From Cylindrobasidium torrendii FP15055 ss-10 (lineage: Eukaryota > Basidiomycota > Agaricomycetes > Agaricales > Physalacriaceae), in contig KN880509.1 of NCBI GenBank assembly GCA_000934385.1, positions 1 through 64,000 of the forward strand: DNA of 64,000 bases, in the 5' to 3' direction. How positions within the stretch are numbered: the stretch's first letter is position 1; each line of letters begins with the position of its first letter. Positions 23,214 to 34,597 of the stretch are shown here, piece by piece. A program made the position numbers and the translations under genes. The notes beneath the pieces were generated by a model. It did not search any database and was not told the DNA's origin. It saw nothing but the letters and a program-made list of their open reading frames with translations.

Positions 23214-23284
23214 AGCAACAACTTGTTTCGATCAAGTGACCTCAGGGTTATGAGCCCCGCGCGCTACCACTGCGCCATGTTGCT
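23214..23284 (-). tRNA. Initiator tRNA-Met (CAT)
   Basis: On the minus strand a full cloverleaf can be folded: acceptor AGCAACA/TGTTGCT (7 bp, with the A1-T72 pair typical of eukaryotic initiators), D arm GCGC/GCGC, and anticodon stem ending in three G-C pairs around CTCATAA (anticodon CAT). The T arm is ACTTG/CAAGT with loop ATCGAAA rather than TTCG, again the initiator hallmark. It is 71 nt long without an intron. A T-run near 23190 on the minus strand (rc of ggggaaaaaacc) can act as the RNA polymerase III terminator. Confidence 0.93.
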
Positions 23285-23652
23285 GAAAGCCTATGTCAGC
23301 CCGAGCATAATCATCCAGATGCAATACCAAGGTAACACGCCTTTCTTCGCAATGCAGCTTCATTCACTACATTGCCTTTTTGTAGTATGGCGGCCTATAG
23401 TCGAGTACGTACGGTCGGGCATTCGTGCTAGCCATAGGCTGCATTTGCTGGCGAACAAACCTTGCGCGTACAATACGTTCGCCTCAACACACGCTTAGAT
23501 ACAACCCTCATTCACGTCTAGTCCCCACAAAAGGTTTCTTTCAAGCAAAGCAGTCAGGTATTTCGTAATACCTAAGGCTATAGGCAGTTCCATTATCCAT
23601 CAGTGTCCGTGGCAAGTCGTTTCAAATGTATGAGTGTAGTAAGTATGGTCGG
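23285..23652. other. Intergenic
   Basis: Nothing recognised between the tRNA and the 3' end of the Yop1-like gene. Confidence 0.4.
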
Positions 23653-24689
23653 TTAGTCCGACTTGACATGTTCGTACCCACTTCCAGCGGGGGCAGCTCC
23701 AGCCCACGGGAACCAGCTGCTCGACCTTTTCTGCTGTGGAGGACGGTCGTAAGAGTGGCCTTCGCCAGTATCGTATCCCTCGACATCCGAAGGAAGCTCG
23801 ATCTCCTCAAACCTGCCCGTACTAAGGGAACGATCGTGGGGAGACAGACTTGTCGGCGAGTCTGAGGCGTTGGAGGAAGCGTCGAGCGCGGCAAGCTCGG
23901 CCTCAAGTTGGCGCCTGCGTTCGAGCGTAGACTTCGACGCGGAGGACGCCTGACGGGAAGTGGTAGCGGCGAAACCAGATGGATTTGGTGTGGGTGTGAA
24001 GGCGGAACTGGCCGCCGCGGGGGTGGCCTTGCTAAGAAGAAGTGCGCCAGATGCCATGAGTCCTGGGCCATAGGATCGCCAGAGGGTGCCGACAAGTTGC
24101 CCAGGGCCGCCAGCGGCGTCTTCAGTGGGCTCCCCTTGGCCTTCATTCAAAGTCGCTGTTGCGTTCGTGGGCATACCCGCGCTCGAGGAGAGTTGCTCCC
24201 AGATGGCCCTGGCTTTGGCTTGGAAGAAGACATAGACTCTGTTCTTGAGCTCCGCTATGGCTTGATCGATTTGGTTCTCGTGCGACTGGAAGAATGGGCG
24301 CAGGTGCATTTGGTAGAGGTATGTTGAGCCCTGGGTTTGTGGGAGAGAGATATAGAGTAGGAACAAAGTCTTTATGAAGTAGTAGAATGGGATCCTGGCA
24401 AGCATATGTTATGTCCGTGGACGGAAGCGGAAGCATGTCGTTGTTGCGCACCATGAAATCATCCATTCCGCCACGTATTCGACGCCCACCAGGCATCCTA
24501 GCACACTCCAATACATGAGCCATCGCTCAAGATCCTCCTCCGACGCCGGTCGTTGTGCAAGTGTCTTATAAGATGCGTAGCCAGGATACACAAAGGCCGA
24601 CACCGAGCTTGGTGAATACGTCAAAGCCCATCGTGTACATCGGTGACTGCGACGCACCATACGACGCGGTACGTTAGAAGGAATATCAT
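23653..24689 (-). CDS. YOP1: Yop1/REEP (TB2/DP1/HVA22) ER-shaping protein
   Basis: This is a membrane-curving reticulon-like protein of the tubular ER. Three exons give an N-terminus MIFLLTSVSAFVYPGYASYKTL, where an intron (GTACCG..ACCAAG) removes a frame break. The family core RPASEEDLERWLMYWSVLGCLVGVEYVAEW follows, then after a second intron ISWIPFYYFIKTLFLLYISLPQTQGS and YLYQMHLRPFFQSHE. These are the two hairpin membrane segments and the conserved LPQT-GS turn. The C-terminal about 180 residues are cytosolic, low in complexity and rich in S, A and P, with a possible coiled coil (LERRRQLEAELAALD). The tail is longer than in yeast Yop1 (180 residues in all) but is usual for basidiomycete members. 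Confidence 0.88.
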
Positions 24690-26217
24690 GGAGGAAGAAG
24701 ACAGTTGAACAAGGTGGTAGGAGCTAAAGGTGGGATTCAAATACGCAATGCAAAGGCAGCGAGGCAGTTATGTAAGCTGTCTCGGTCTGGTGATACTTTC
24801 CCCCTTCGAGGCTTCTCCCTCACCTCACTACACGAGGTCCGAGCGTGAAAGAGCGGTGGTACAATCGATGGCTTGATCTCCATATGCCAAATTTACGAAC
24901 GAAATGCTGGAGACCACATACTCAGCGCAGCTCGAGCTCGTGGCGTCCGCCAATATGAGCTTCAGGAGGTCAGTGAGAATGCTCACTCATGACCACGGAT
25001 CAAGAGGTGTTACAATAACCTCGTGTGCGCAACAAAACACGCCTCTCACAACTGCCAGGCGCGATGGCAACAACCAGAGGGTCGATCGTCAACTAATCCA
25101 GGGAGACGGTGTCTGCACGAAATTTTATGTGTTGTGTAGCGAATATAGTGGCCTGAGCCTTTCTCAAAGACTGAGCCTCAAATTTCTGTGACAAACCCAA
25201 GTTATCACTCAGACAGACTCAGACTACCACGACGGGTCAAATGAGGCGTCACATCTTGACCATGAATGCCCTTTTGAAATTGACAGCCAGTATCACCCTC
25301 CGTGTAACATACAGTTGAATGATGCCTACTCGACATTCACTCACCAAAACCGCGAGCACAACGACCGACTATATGCATCGAACACGTTAAAGGAGAATCG
25401 GCCGTGCGTGTTGTTCGTCTCTTACCGGTGCACGAAGACTGGGTCAAGGGCTTGACCATGATTCAAAAAACTTACAAAGTTCTTATTCCGCGCGTCAGAT
25501 TTATCGATGGATTTCGGGGATTTACAATGTGAAGAGAGATTCGAACAGCACAATGTTCATTCGGACATACGAACATTATTGGCGCAATAGCGAAGATCAT
25601 GAACACTGGAGTTTCAATATATGGCTGCCCGTGGAGAGGATGTCTATGGACGACGAGGTCTCCGTGAAAGTAAAGGATCTGATACCGCCTCATGAGTTAG
25701 TGAAGCATTGAGAACCATGGTTATCGCGCGCATGTAAGCCCCTCAATTAGTCGAAGAAGACTGATACGAGGGATTAGGATGGTCTGGAAAGACATCCTTG
25801 GAGCATATCGATGGTGTTTGTTCATCTGATGTAGCAGCAGACCAGTGAAAACAAGAGCACGGTGGTGAGCTTATTTGCCGCGCCAATCCATGTCTTTCGC
25901 AACTGGGGTGAACGAAATGAAGTAAGCGAGACGTGGAAAACTCTCGACAAATAGGTCGACAATGGGATCCTGGAACTCAAGCATGTATAGACCGTGGGAA
26001 ATTCTAAGTCGCGATCGACATTGCAGCGGGGCACATCCAAATTTGGAATTTGGAATATTTCGTCGGTATCCAGCGTTCCAGTCATTCGTCCATACATTTA
26101 TTGCATTATCAGTATCATTACACAGGCCGAGTCCGTTCCGTCCCAAACGAATACAGTATCATCTTCTCTTCTATTTGTACTGCCCTCGTATTTGCGCAAT
26201 GGCAACTGAAGACATGT
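24690..26217. other. Intergenic
   Basis: About 1.5 kb without a recognisable gene. Several frames of 60-97 codons overlap on both strands and none shows a family motif. Confidence 0.4.
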
Positions 26218-27598
26218 TTAGTTGTGGTCCTCGACCAAGCTCGCAGACGCCGTGAGGTCAGCCTTCATCATCTCGGAAACAAGAGAGTCAAAGTCGATTT
26301 TGCGCTTCCACCCCAATTTCTTCTCAGCCTTCGCAGGGTTGCCGAGGAGCAGACTAGGGATCCATCAGTGAACAGCATTTGGAACAGAAATGAGAGCACG
26401 CACTCGACTTCGGCCGGTCGGAAGTAGCGTGGGTCGACACGAACAACCACCTTTCCGGTTTTCTTGTCCTTAGCAAACTCCTCCGAACCCTCTCCTGACC
26501 ATTCGAGGTCGACCTGGACGGTCCTGAATGCCTTCTCAACGAACTCGCGCACCGGGTGGGTCTCGCCAGTGGCAAGAACAAAGTCCTCCGCCTCAGGCTG
26601 CTGCAACATCAGCCACATACCCTCAACATAGTCCCGAGCTGTCAAGCAAGTCAGGGGATTATGACAGCTGAAACGACGGACGCACCGTGGCCCCAGTCGC
26701 GCTTCGCGTCGATGTTGCCCAAATACAAGCATGATTGCTTGCCGAGAGAAATGTCGGCCACGGCCCTGGTGATTTTGCGCGTGACGAATGTCCTGCCCCG
26801 CCTGGGGCTTTCGTGGTTGAAAAGGATACCGTTGCAAGCGTACATGCCGTAAGCTTCGCGGTAGTTGGTAACGATCCAATACGCATAGAGTTTGGCGCAG
26901 CCATACGGTGAGCGTGGGTAGAAGGGCGTAGTCTCGCTTTGAGGAGTCTCGACAACCTTTCCGTAGAGCTCGGATGTAGACGCCTGGTAGAAGCGGACGT
27001 GTTTCTCGAGACCGCAGGTGCGAATGGCGTCGAGGAGGCGGAGAGTGCCGAGGCCGTCGACGTCGCCAGTGTACTCGGCCATCTCGAAAGAGACCTTGAC
27101 ATGGGACTGCGCTCCGAGGTTGTAGACTTCGGACGGTTGGACTTGCGCAATAATGTAAACGAGGTTGGTGCTGTCGCTAAGATCACCGTAGTGCAGCTTG
27201 AATTTGTTTGGCCCTATCGAGTGTCAGTATGTGGTGCAACGACTGCGCAGTGGAGGATTCTCACGCTCGTGCTGATCCTCGTAGAGGTGGTGCAGGCGGC
27301 TGGTGTTGAAGCTGGAGGAACGGCGAATGATGCCATGGACCTCGTAGCCCTTCTCGAGCAGAAGTTCGGTCCTGATGGTGGCATTAGGCGTCTGGCGCGC
27401 GCATATTGATCGCGACGTACAGGTAGGAACCATCCTGTCCAGTTATACCTAACGGATGGGCGCGGAAGTCAATCTTAGGGTGCGCAGCACGCGTAGACGA
27501 CGCGCACCAGAAATTAGGGCGACCTTGCGGTTGCGGAATTCCTCTGGCGATGGCAGGTTCAGCTTGAGGAGAGGGGACGCAGCGTCGGCGATGGACAT
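26218..27598 (-). CDS. gmd: GDP-mannose 4,6-dehydratase
   Basis: This NADP-dependent short-chain dehydrogenase-type enzyme (EC 4.2.1.47) converts GDP-D-mannose to GDP-4-keto-6-deoxy-D-mannose, the first step towards GDP-L-fucose or GDP-rhamnose. Exons on the minus strand give [21 protein letters not shown], a lead of about 25 residues. The nucleotide-binding start RKVALISG follows, interrupted by introns, then [25 protein letters not shown]. The catalytic segment is [35 protein letters not shown] (Thr, Glu and the YxxxK pair are present). Then come [13 protein letters not shown], the substrate-binding [11 protein letters not shown], and the C-terminal [11 protein letters not shown] and [14 protein letters not shown]. 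All family motifs are intact. Splices near the glycine-rich loop are not fully resolved. Confidence 0.93.
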
Positions 27599-28618
27599 GG
27601 TGGTGGGTGTAGGAGGAAAAGATGGAGCTGGCGCGTGGCGATCAGTTGTACTCCTCAGAAGGATGCTTATCGCGATTTTGGGGGTGCATTGTGCAACGGT
27701 GTTCAACAATATGGCAATGCGGGACGTGCTGCGGGGGGCAAAAATACGGCGACAGGGTCCCGTGCGGTGCAGTGTTGGTCGAGTCCTTAAGCACTATGTT
27801 GCTTTGATGGGAAGAGTGATCATATTTTTGCTCAAGGTTCGAATTCTGCTGTCTCCAGATAATGGTATAGCGAGATGCGCGCCTCTCTTCGCCTACATAA
27901 TCACCAAAGCATAAGTGTGTACGAAGTCTTCTAGCTCCTGTAAGTGGCTGCTTGCTGCAAACCTTGTCCCCCGGAAAGGACCCCACATCTATATCCTCGA
28001 CCGGAATCCCTACATTGCTGGCTGTCATTGTCAGTCAGCAAATCAACGGGAGGCTACAAAGTCGAAGACTCAGAATCATAATCCATATTTGACCTAATGG
28101 CAGTCCACGGTGATGTGAGGCATCCAATATCCCTGGAAGAGGCCATCGACCCATGTAGGTCGTGTCGTGGGTTGCTTGAAGCTCGTCAGTTGCTTGGGCG
28201 TGGCTGGGGCGTGGCATGCGCTGTGGTTTGCAAGGTGGAAGCATTGCTGATGTCAAGTGCAACGTCCAGGCGAGAATTTGATGTACATCGAGGGCGTTCG
28301 CAAGAAGAGGTACGACGGATAATCTTGGGTCGAAGAAAGAGATATGAAGGTACATAAAGCAGCCTGCTCCCGGAATAGGCGGGGGTTTGGCCAACGGTCG
28401 CTGTTGGACAACTCTCGAGTATGACATTTTGACTGTGGCCCCAGATATGCGGCGAGCCTCGGTCCGCGATTTTCAGTTGACGGTCAAGAGCAGAGAACGG
28501 TATTCCACGTGGTGACGCGAGGACCGCGACCATAACCGCGTAAAACGCGTTCGCTACAACAGGCTGTGGTAACCACGTGTGCGCGTACTCGGCGCACGAT
28601 AGCGTCTTGCACACCACC
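27599..28618. other. Intergenic, divergent promoters of GMD and dephospho-CoA kinase
   Basis: About 1 kb with no recognisable gene between two divergent starts. No clear TATA box was identified. Confidence 0.4.
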
Positions 28619-29465
28619 ATGTTCGGTGCGTACTTGTTTTTCTCTGGCTGAGATTTATTTGATCTGATACCCTGTCCTCTCTAGTTATTGGACTGACGGG
28701 CGGTATTGCCACGGGAAAATCCACGGTCTCATCAATGCTACGCGACAAAGGCGTGTCTATCGTCGACGCCGATGTCATTGCACGTAAAGTTGTCGAGCCT
28801 GGCTCTTCAGGGCTAAGGAAAATTGTGAACGCGTTTGGGAATGAAATTCTCCAACCCGACGGTACTCTTGACCGCAAGAAACTGGGCTCAGTCATCTTCA
28901 GCGACGCGAGCAAGCGCCAAACGTTAAACGGTATTCTCCACCCTGCCATTCGCAGACAAATGTTGTGGGAGGTTGTCAAATTCTGGCTCTCCGGAAAGCC
29001 GTATTGCGTGCTAGATGTGCCGCTGCTTATTGAAGGTCCTCTCTGGAAACTGGTAGCGAAGGTTGCGGTCGTTTATTGGTGGGTTTCATTCATAGCCTGC
29101 CTATTCTGTCGTCATTCCAGTACTGATACCGCATGTCTTCTGCCAGTCCCGAGGAGGTACAGCTAGAACGCTTAATTCAACGGGATGGATCGTCTCGGGA
29201 GGATGCCTCGGCGAGGCTGGCATCGCAAACGCCAATCGAGGACAAAGTAAAGTACGCGGACATCACGATCGACAACTCCGGCGCACGAGAGCATCTTGAG
29301 GCGCAAGTTGAGGCATTTGTAAAGGAAATTGGTCGGGCGGCGGGCTGGACGTGGGTCCTCACCTGGCTTGTGCCGCCGCTGGGCATCGCCTCTGCGGTCT
29401 GCATCCTCTCATGGCGCAGCTTACAGAGGAGGTTTGGATCTGCTCCCAAAGGAAAATTGGCTTGA
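28619..29465 (+). CDS. CAB5: Dephospho-CoA kinase with C-terminal membrane segment, 239 aa
   Basis: This enzyme catalyses the last step of coenzyme A synthesis (ATP + dephospho-CoA to CoA; EC 2.7.1.24). A tiny first exon ATGTTCG (28619-28625) joins 28685-29078 and 29147-29465. The product starts MFVIGLTGGIATGKST (P-loop), then SIVDADVIARKVVEPG, a DADV motif typical of the family. RQTLNGILHPAIRR, YCVLDVPLLIEG and VVYCSPEEVQLERLIQRDG follow. After the kinase fold the chain ends in a hydrophobic stretch (WVLTWLVPPLGIASAVCIL), which is a likely transmembrane anchor. Yeast Cab5 and animal DCAKD are membrane-associated, so this is consistent with known relatives. The splice joins keep 240 codons in frame. 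Confidence 0.94.
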
Positions 29466-30004
29466 GAAACAGGTCCTAGGATCGCGCCAGTCCTGTGTCC
29501 GCGGAATTTGGGAGTTCGTTGGGAGCTCGTGTACATACAAAGGTTCGAACGCAGTCTTTCGATCTGCGGCTTGGTGAAGAGGGAGCCCGCAGGGAAACCG
29601 ATCTATCCCTCTTGTATGCACAGATGGGAATTTAGGGAGAGTAAGCAGCGGTTCGGCGATGCATGCACCCTATGGTGGTCTCTCCCCGAGCTATTCTACC
29701 GCTGTCTGTATACACATACTCTACATATATATAAGCCGCGGCGAGTTCAATGAATTAAATCAAATCAATCTCCAACTCAGCTTCAAACCACAACCAGAAG
29801 AATTGTGAAGAAATGGCAATAATATTGCACCATGCGCCTCCGTCCTCGAGGAAATCGTCCTCTGCACGCCGGAGACTGGTCGTCGCTGGAGGCGTCAATA
29901 AGGACCACGTGCGGTACCGCGCTTCGGGCCGCCGTCGCTGCGACCCTGACGAAGAGACAATGGGATTTCGGCTCGGAGTCTTTCTTTCCTTCTCACCAAC
30001 GCCT
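29466..30004. other. Intergenic
   Basis: 3' region of the kinase gene, then a promoter-like segment with ctacatatatataag near 29720-29735 that could supply a TATA element for the downstream gene. No other feature. Confidence 0.4.
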
Positions 30005-30983
30005 ATGACTACCGTGCTCCCAACAGAAATACTCATCGACATCTTGGCGTACGCGATACCGGAACATCCACATGTCACTTCCATCCTCCAAGTGAATTCC
30101 ATCTTTCTGGAACTCTCGAGAAGCATTCTGCACCATCGCCTGCGTTTTGGGAGTGTATCGCAAGTCGAGCGCTTTGCGAGAGCGTTCTCTGGCCCGTCTG
30201 CGTGTAGACTGGCATGCTCTCCCCGACATGTTACAGTGGTAGTGCCAGGAGACAGGTCAGATGGCATCTTCCCCGCACTGGACGAGGCGTTTGCACGCAT
30301 CCTGGATGACCCCGTTGCGAAGCGTACCGAGCACGGAAAACTGGAGTTGGACCAGTTCCGGCTTATACTTCACTCCCACCAGGACGACCCACGGCCAGAG
30401 AGTGTGTATAACGCCCTCCAGCGCGTCGAGTACGTCGTTCTGCGCCACTTTACGGTACTAGCCCCGAGAGCTCACCTTTGGCACAGTCCAACTCACTTCT
30501 TGTGGACGGCGCCGGCTGCTCCGCACAGATATACCACTGCTGTATGTTCGTCTCGTTTTCCAGAGGGAGGACGCTCACCCATCACAGATAGTGGCCAAGT
30601 GTACCCCACATCTCTTTGCCGCAATATCGTCCTGGACGCGCCTGCGCGATCTAACCCTCACAAACATGGCATTCTTCCCTCCGACGGCGAAGAGTCCACA
30701 ACCGCTGCCCATAACCCCTCATTTGGAGTCCTTCTATCTAGGACAAGTCGTTTTCCTTGCCGGCACGTCCATTGCAGCCTACTTGCTCAGTGGTTCGACG
30801 AAGACCCTGCAGACCATGACGTTGGTTGATGTCTTTGGCCAGAGCATTTGGGGACCCAGAGTCAACAAGGACCACGTCCTCTCTGCAGTCCCAGAGGATG
30901 CACGGGATGCCGTGGGAGAAATCTTGACAGTAGCCACAAAGACAGAAAGGATAATCGGAGGTGATCGCTACACCGAGTGGTAG
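30005..30983 (+). CDS. F-box-like hypothetical protein, 310 aa
   Basis: Two exons (30005-30541 and 30588-30983, intron GTATGT..CACAG) give 311 codons. The N-terminus MTTVLPTEILIDILAYA...HVTSILQVNSIFLELSR resembles a shortened F-box or the start of the many basidiomycete F-box-related proteins. The remainder (for example LRDLTLTNMAFFPP, HLESFYLGQVVFL, KTLQTMTLVDVFG) has irregular leucine-rich character. The open frame extends upstream to 29813 and a more distal ATG at 29960 (MGFRLGVFLSF) is possible. I chose 30005 because the F-box-like helix starts directly there. The function is unknown; a role as ubiquitin ligase receptor is inference from the domain. Confidence 0.65.
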
Positions 30984-31497
30984 TCCCATTGTTTCCTTTC
31001 ATTTCACGTTTCTGGTGTCGGGGCAGAGGATAACGAGGGTCTGTGACCCGGGAGATTTACACTTTTAGAATGCTTGTTCGCGAGCGCGTATGTATCTTTA
31101 TATCTGCGGAAATGTAAACTATGTATTTAGGAATGAAGGACGCTGCAGGCCACCACAGGGATGTCTGCATTCCAGAGAGCGGGTTATTACACCTAGTAAA
31201 TGCCAGTTCCCGATGTCTTGCGAAAATACCCGGGAGAGTGGAATGCTTATTGTACAGTTTGTATGGTGCTCTGACGCCCGATGTGTAGCTACATACAACG
31301 CCGGTCAACGCTCGGTTTTCAAGTCGGTGAGCGTTCAAAAGTGCGTGCCAGGTACATGATCGCCCTCTGATCGTTAACGTTGTGATGTCACGGTCGAATG
31401 TGTACAACAAAATGACAAGAGCCATAATGCGCACGCCCGGCGCACCGACGCGCAGACTACTGTAGCCGATGTCGCTCTTCACTCTCATACCACCATC
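30984..31497. other. Intergenic
   Basis: No gene is supported. A minus-strand frame of 143 codons (31057-31488) has no family features and abuts the start of the next gene. Confidence 0.4.
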
Positions 31498-32391
31498 ATG
31501 GCACGACTACTGGCGCGCGTCGCAGCTCTGGTTCTCCACGTCGCCGCCCCTACGGCTATGTGGCTTGCATTCAAGTCACCTTTAGATATACACCATACAC
31601 TGGGCAGCGGATACGGGGGAATGTCGATATTTCTCACCATCCACGCGTGAGCCCGCTAACCAGGAAATCATCCTCATCGCACTCATCGTCGCCCCCAGTC
31701 TCTTCGCTGCCATTTTCACCATGATATTTGGAGCGCTCTCGGACGTATTCCCTCGAGTTACCGGTATGCACCCTCAAATGCGGCATCCACGCACTTCCCA
31801 GGCTTATTCAATGGGCAGCGCTGCGTTCTTTCAAACGGGGGCTCATGATGCTTGCCATGCCCGTAAGCTTTGAACGGCCTGGCCCGCCTCCTCGCTGACC
31901 AGACTATGACCAGCTGGGTGCCGTGGTGTCGACAATCTACTGGAGCCTGTTACTCTTCTTTCCTAACTTGATCATGCCGAATAATATGGCAGCAAGCGCG
32001 ACAGAACCTAGCTCGATGGACGCCGCACCTTTCCGTATTCCTCTCAATATAGATCTTGGCCTGCATGCGCTACCCGGCACGGCTCTGGTTATCGACTTCT
32101 TCTTGTTCGAGGACAAGTACACCGCGAAAACCGTTCGCGAATACGCATTGCTGGTGGCCGTAGGTGCAACAATTGCCTATACGTCGTGGGAAGAGTACTG
32201 CTCGAGCATTAATGGATCACGTGAGTACGGAAGAATCTTCGCCTATTCGTATGTAGCTCACCAGTCACGGCTCACTTGCAGACCCGTATCCGTTCCTTAA
32301 CGTCCCATTGCCCATTCGCCTGTGCATCTATGCGGGAGCTACAGGAATCGCCTACGGCTCGTTCCGTGTCCTTAATTGGCTGCATCGTTGA
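31498..32391 (+). CDS. FAR-17a/AIG1-like integral membrane protein
   Basis: Several short exons join into a multipass protein. The N-terminus is MARLLARVAALVLHVAAPTAMWLAFKSP, then GYGGMSIFLTIHA, SLFAAIFTMIFGALSDVFP, and the third exon continues after an intron at 31763. A long exon follows with VVSTIYWSLLLFFPNLIMPN and PLNIDLGLHALPGTALVIDFFLFEDKYT. The end is WEEYCSSINGS / DPYPFLNVPLPIRLCIYAG, then a last helix and stop at 32391. The pattern YW.LLLFFP ... DL.LHA.P ... DF..FE ... PYPFLN is that of the AIG1/FAR-17a family. Animal members (AIG1, ADTRP) hydrolyse fatty-acid esters of hydroxy fatty acids using a Thr and a His; fungal members are uncharacterised. The small intron boundaries near 31760-31915 are the least certain. 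Confidence 0.82.
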
Positions 32392-33012
32392 TGCTTCATG
32401 CCGACAACCTGGCGAGCTCATTCATCATTAACATCTATAATGCACGGGCCGTAATATAAACGAAACGTCGAGTGTATGCGTACTGTGCCCAGCTGCCAGG
32501 ATCCGCCCTAGGTCGAGCAAAGTTCTCCCACCAGGTGAACCCAGAAGAACAAGGGCCAACTGTCATGAGGACTATTCTAATGCATTTTGAGGCAAGTTCT
32601 GGCCGTTTATGTGAAGGGCATAGCTAGGTACTGCACTCGATTGTGCCGAAGTTCAAGTTGCAGGGATTCGTTGCCTACTCTAGATGCTACTTGCGAGTGA
32701 TCCTGGTCTCTTTATGCTGGCTGCAATGGATGGCTGAGGCGAAGCGCAAGCTCACAAGCCCAGCAAGCGAATGTACTGCACGCGAAGATTGAGTAATACC
32801 TTCTTTGCTGATCATATCCTGTGATTGAATGATCTTGCATGTAACCGACGTTTTCCCCTTGAGTATGCCTGCTAACCTCTACTGCGTTAACTATTGCAAA
32901 GCTGACGGCTACGGCATTGTTATACGCCTCTTTTTCGGATTATCGTCTGTGCTTCTATGAGTAGACTGTTCGCTCTCGACGCATTTCACTCGACTTGGCA
33001 TGGCAGTCACGG
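32392..33012. other. Intergenic, upstream region of the cellobiohydrolase
   Basis: No gene was recognised. This is expected to hold the regulatory region of the GH7 gene; I could not identify specific activator or repressor sites with confidence. Confidence 0.4.
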
Positions 33013-33019
33013 TATAAAA
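33013..33019 (+). promoter_or_regulatory. TATA box of the GH7 gene
   Basis: A consensus TATAAAA lies 44-50 bp upstream of the ATG at 33063. A strong TATA box is usual for highly expressed, inducible cellulase genes. Confidence 0.75.
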
Positions 33020-33062
33020 ACCAGGTCATTCTCTGAAACCTCCAGCAATCCTTTCTACGGAC

Positions 33063-34597
33063 ATGTTCAACAAGGTCGCTCTCGTTATCAGTACCCTCTC
33101 TGCCTTTGCGTTTTCGCAACAGGTTGGCACCCTCACCTCCGAAACCCATCCACCCCTCTCTATCCAATCATGCGCCGCTGGTGGCTCTTGTACGACGGAG
33201 GTGAGCATTTCATCTTGTCCGCTTCCCTGCTGTGGGAATTCATCATTACGGTCAGTCACGCTCCGTGGCCCTTGACTCTAACTGGCGCTGGCTGCATGCG
33301 ACCGGAAACTCGACCAACTGCTACGACGGAAACACCTGGAGCTCGTCCCTCTGCCCGGACCCCGCCACCTGCGCCAGTAACTGCGCGCTCGACGGTGCTG
33401 ATTATTCCAGCACCTACGGGATCACCGCCAGCGGCAACGCTCTCACCCTCAAGTTTGTCACCAAGGGTCAATACTCGACTAACATCGGCTCGCGCGTCTA
33501 CCTGATGCAAGACGAGAACAACTACAAAATGTTCACTCTCCTGAACAAGGAGTTCACTTTCGACGTCGATGTCTCCAACCTCCCCTGCGGTCTCAATGGC
33601 GCGCTGTACTTCGTCGAAATGCCGCAGGACGGCGGCAAGTCCAAGCACTCTACCAACAAGGCTGGCGCCAAGTACGGCACGGGCTACTGCGATGCCCAAT
33701 GCCCCCACGACATCAAGTTTATCGACGGCGAGGCAAGTTCTCTCCCCGTGTCCATGAAGTCTATATTGACCGTAACTCTGCAGGCTAATGTGAACAACTG
33801 GGCCCCGTCTCCCAACGACACCAACGCTGGCACTGGGCAATACGGCACTTGCTGTTCTGAGATGGATGTTTGGGAGGCCAACAGTGTTTCCTCCGCATAC
33901 ACCCCTCACACCTGCACTGTCAACGGCCAGACGCGCTGCTCCGGTACTGACTGTGGTGATGGCGACAACCGCTACGGCGGTGTCTGCGACAAGGACGGCT
34001 GCGACTTCAACTCTTATCGCCAGGGCGACAAGACGTTCTACGGCCCTGGCTTCTCTGGCGTCGACACAAACAGCAAGTTCACTGTCGTCACCCAGTTCAT
34101 CACCTCCAACGGCCAGGACTCCGGCACGCTCTCCGAAATCCGTCGCTTCTATGTTCAAAACGGCAAGACCGTTGCCAACTCGTATTCGACGTTCTCCGGC
34201 CTTTCGGATTACAACTCTATTTCGGAAGAATACTGCACGGCACAGAAGGAGTTGTTTGGCGACACAAACTCCTTCCAGGAGCGCGGCGGTCTGCCGACCA
34301 TGGGCGATGCGTTGGGCCGCGGCATGGTGCTCGTCCTGTCCTTGTGGGACGACCACGCTGTCAACATGCTCTGGCTTGACAGGTAACACTGTTGTCCTCA
34401 CCGTGAACAATCAAACTCATTGTGTTTGTTCCAGTGATTACCCCACGGACGGCGATGCCAGCAAGCCAGGTATTTCCCGCGGCACATGTTCGACGTCCTC
34501 TGGCAAACCAACCGATGTGGAGGCCAATTCGCCTAATGCTAGTGTCATTTACTCGAACATCAAATATGGTGCTCTCAACTCTACCTTTACGCAGTAA
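33063..34597 (+). CDS. cbh1: GH7 cellobiohydrolase (secreted, no CBM1)
   Basis: This exo-cellulase processively releases cellobiose from the reducing ends of cellulose and is secreted. A signal peptide ([18 protein letters not shown]) precedes the mature start [12 protein letters not shown]. Family landmarks in order are [37 protein letters not shown], and the catalytic motif [11 protein letters not shown] (ExDxxE: nucleophile Glu, Asp, acid/base Glu). [10 protein letters not shown] and [19 protein letters not shown] follow, then MLWLDSDYPTD, a loop present in cellobiohydrolases rather than GH7 endoglucanases. Three introns: after CTTE, after IDGE (33733-33783, with a GC donor) and inside WLDS. 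The protein ends [13 protein letters not shown] without linker or carbohydrate-binding module. A TATA box lies just upstream. Confidence 0.96.

Noticed and set aside
31057..31488. 143-codon minus-strand frame
   Set aside because: No domain, poor composition, and it lies in the promoter region of the AIG1-like gene.
33256..34410. 384-codon open frame on the minus strand opposite the GH7 gene
   Set aside because: It mirrors the coding exons of the cellobiohydrolase; GC-rich codon use in such genes often leaves the antisense frame open, and the translation has no family features.
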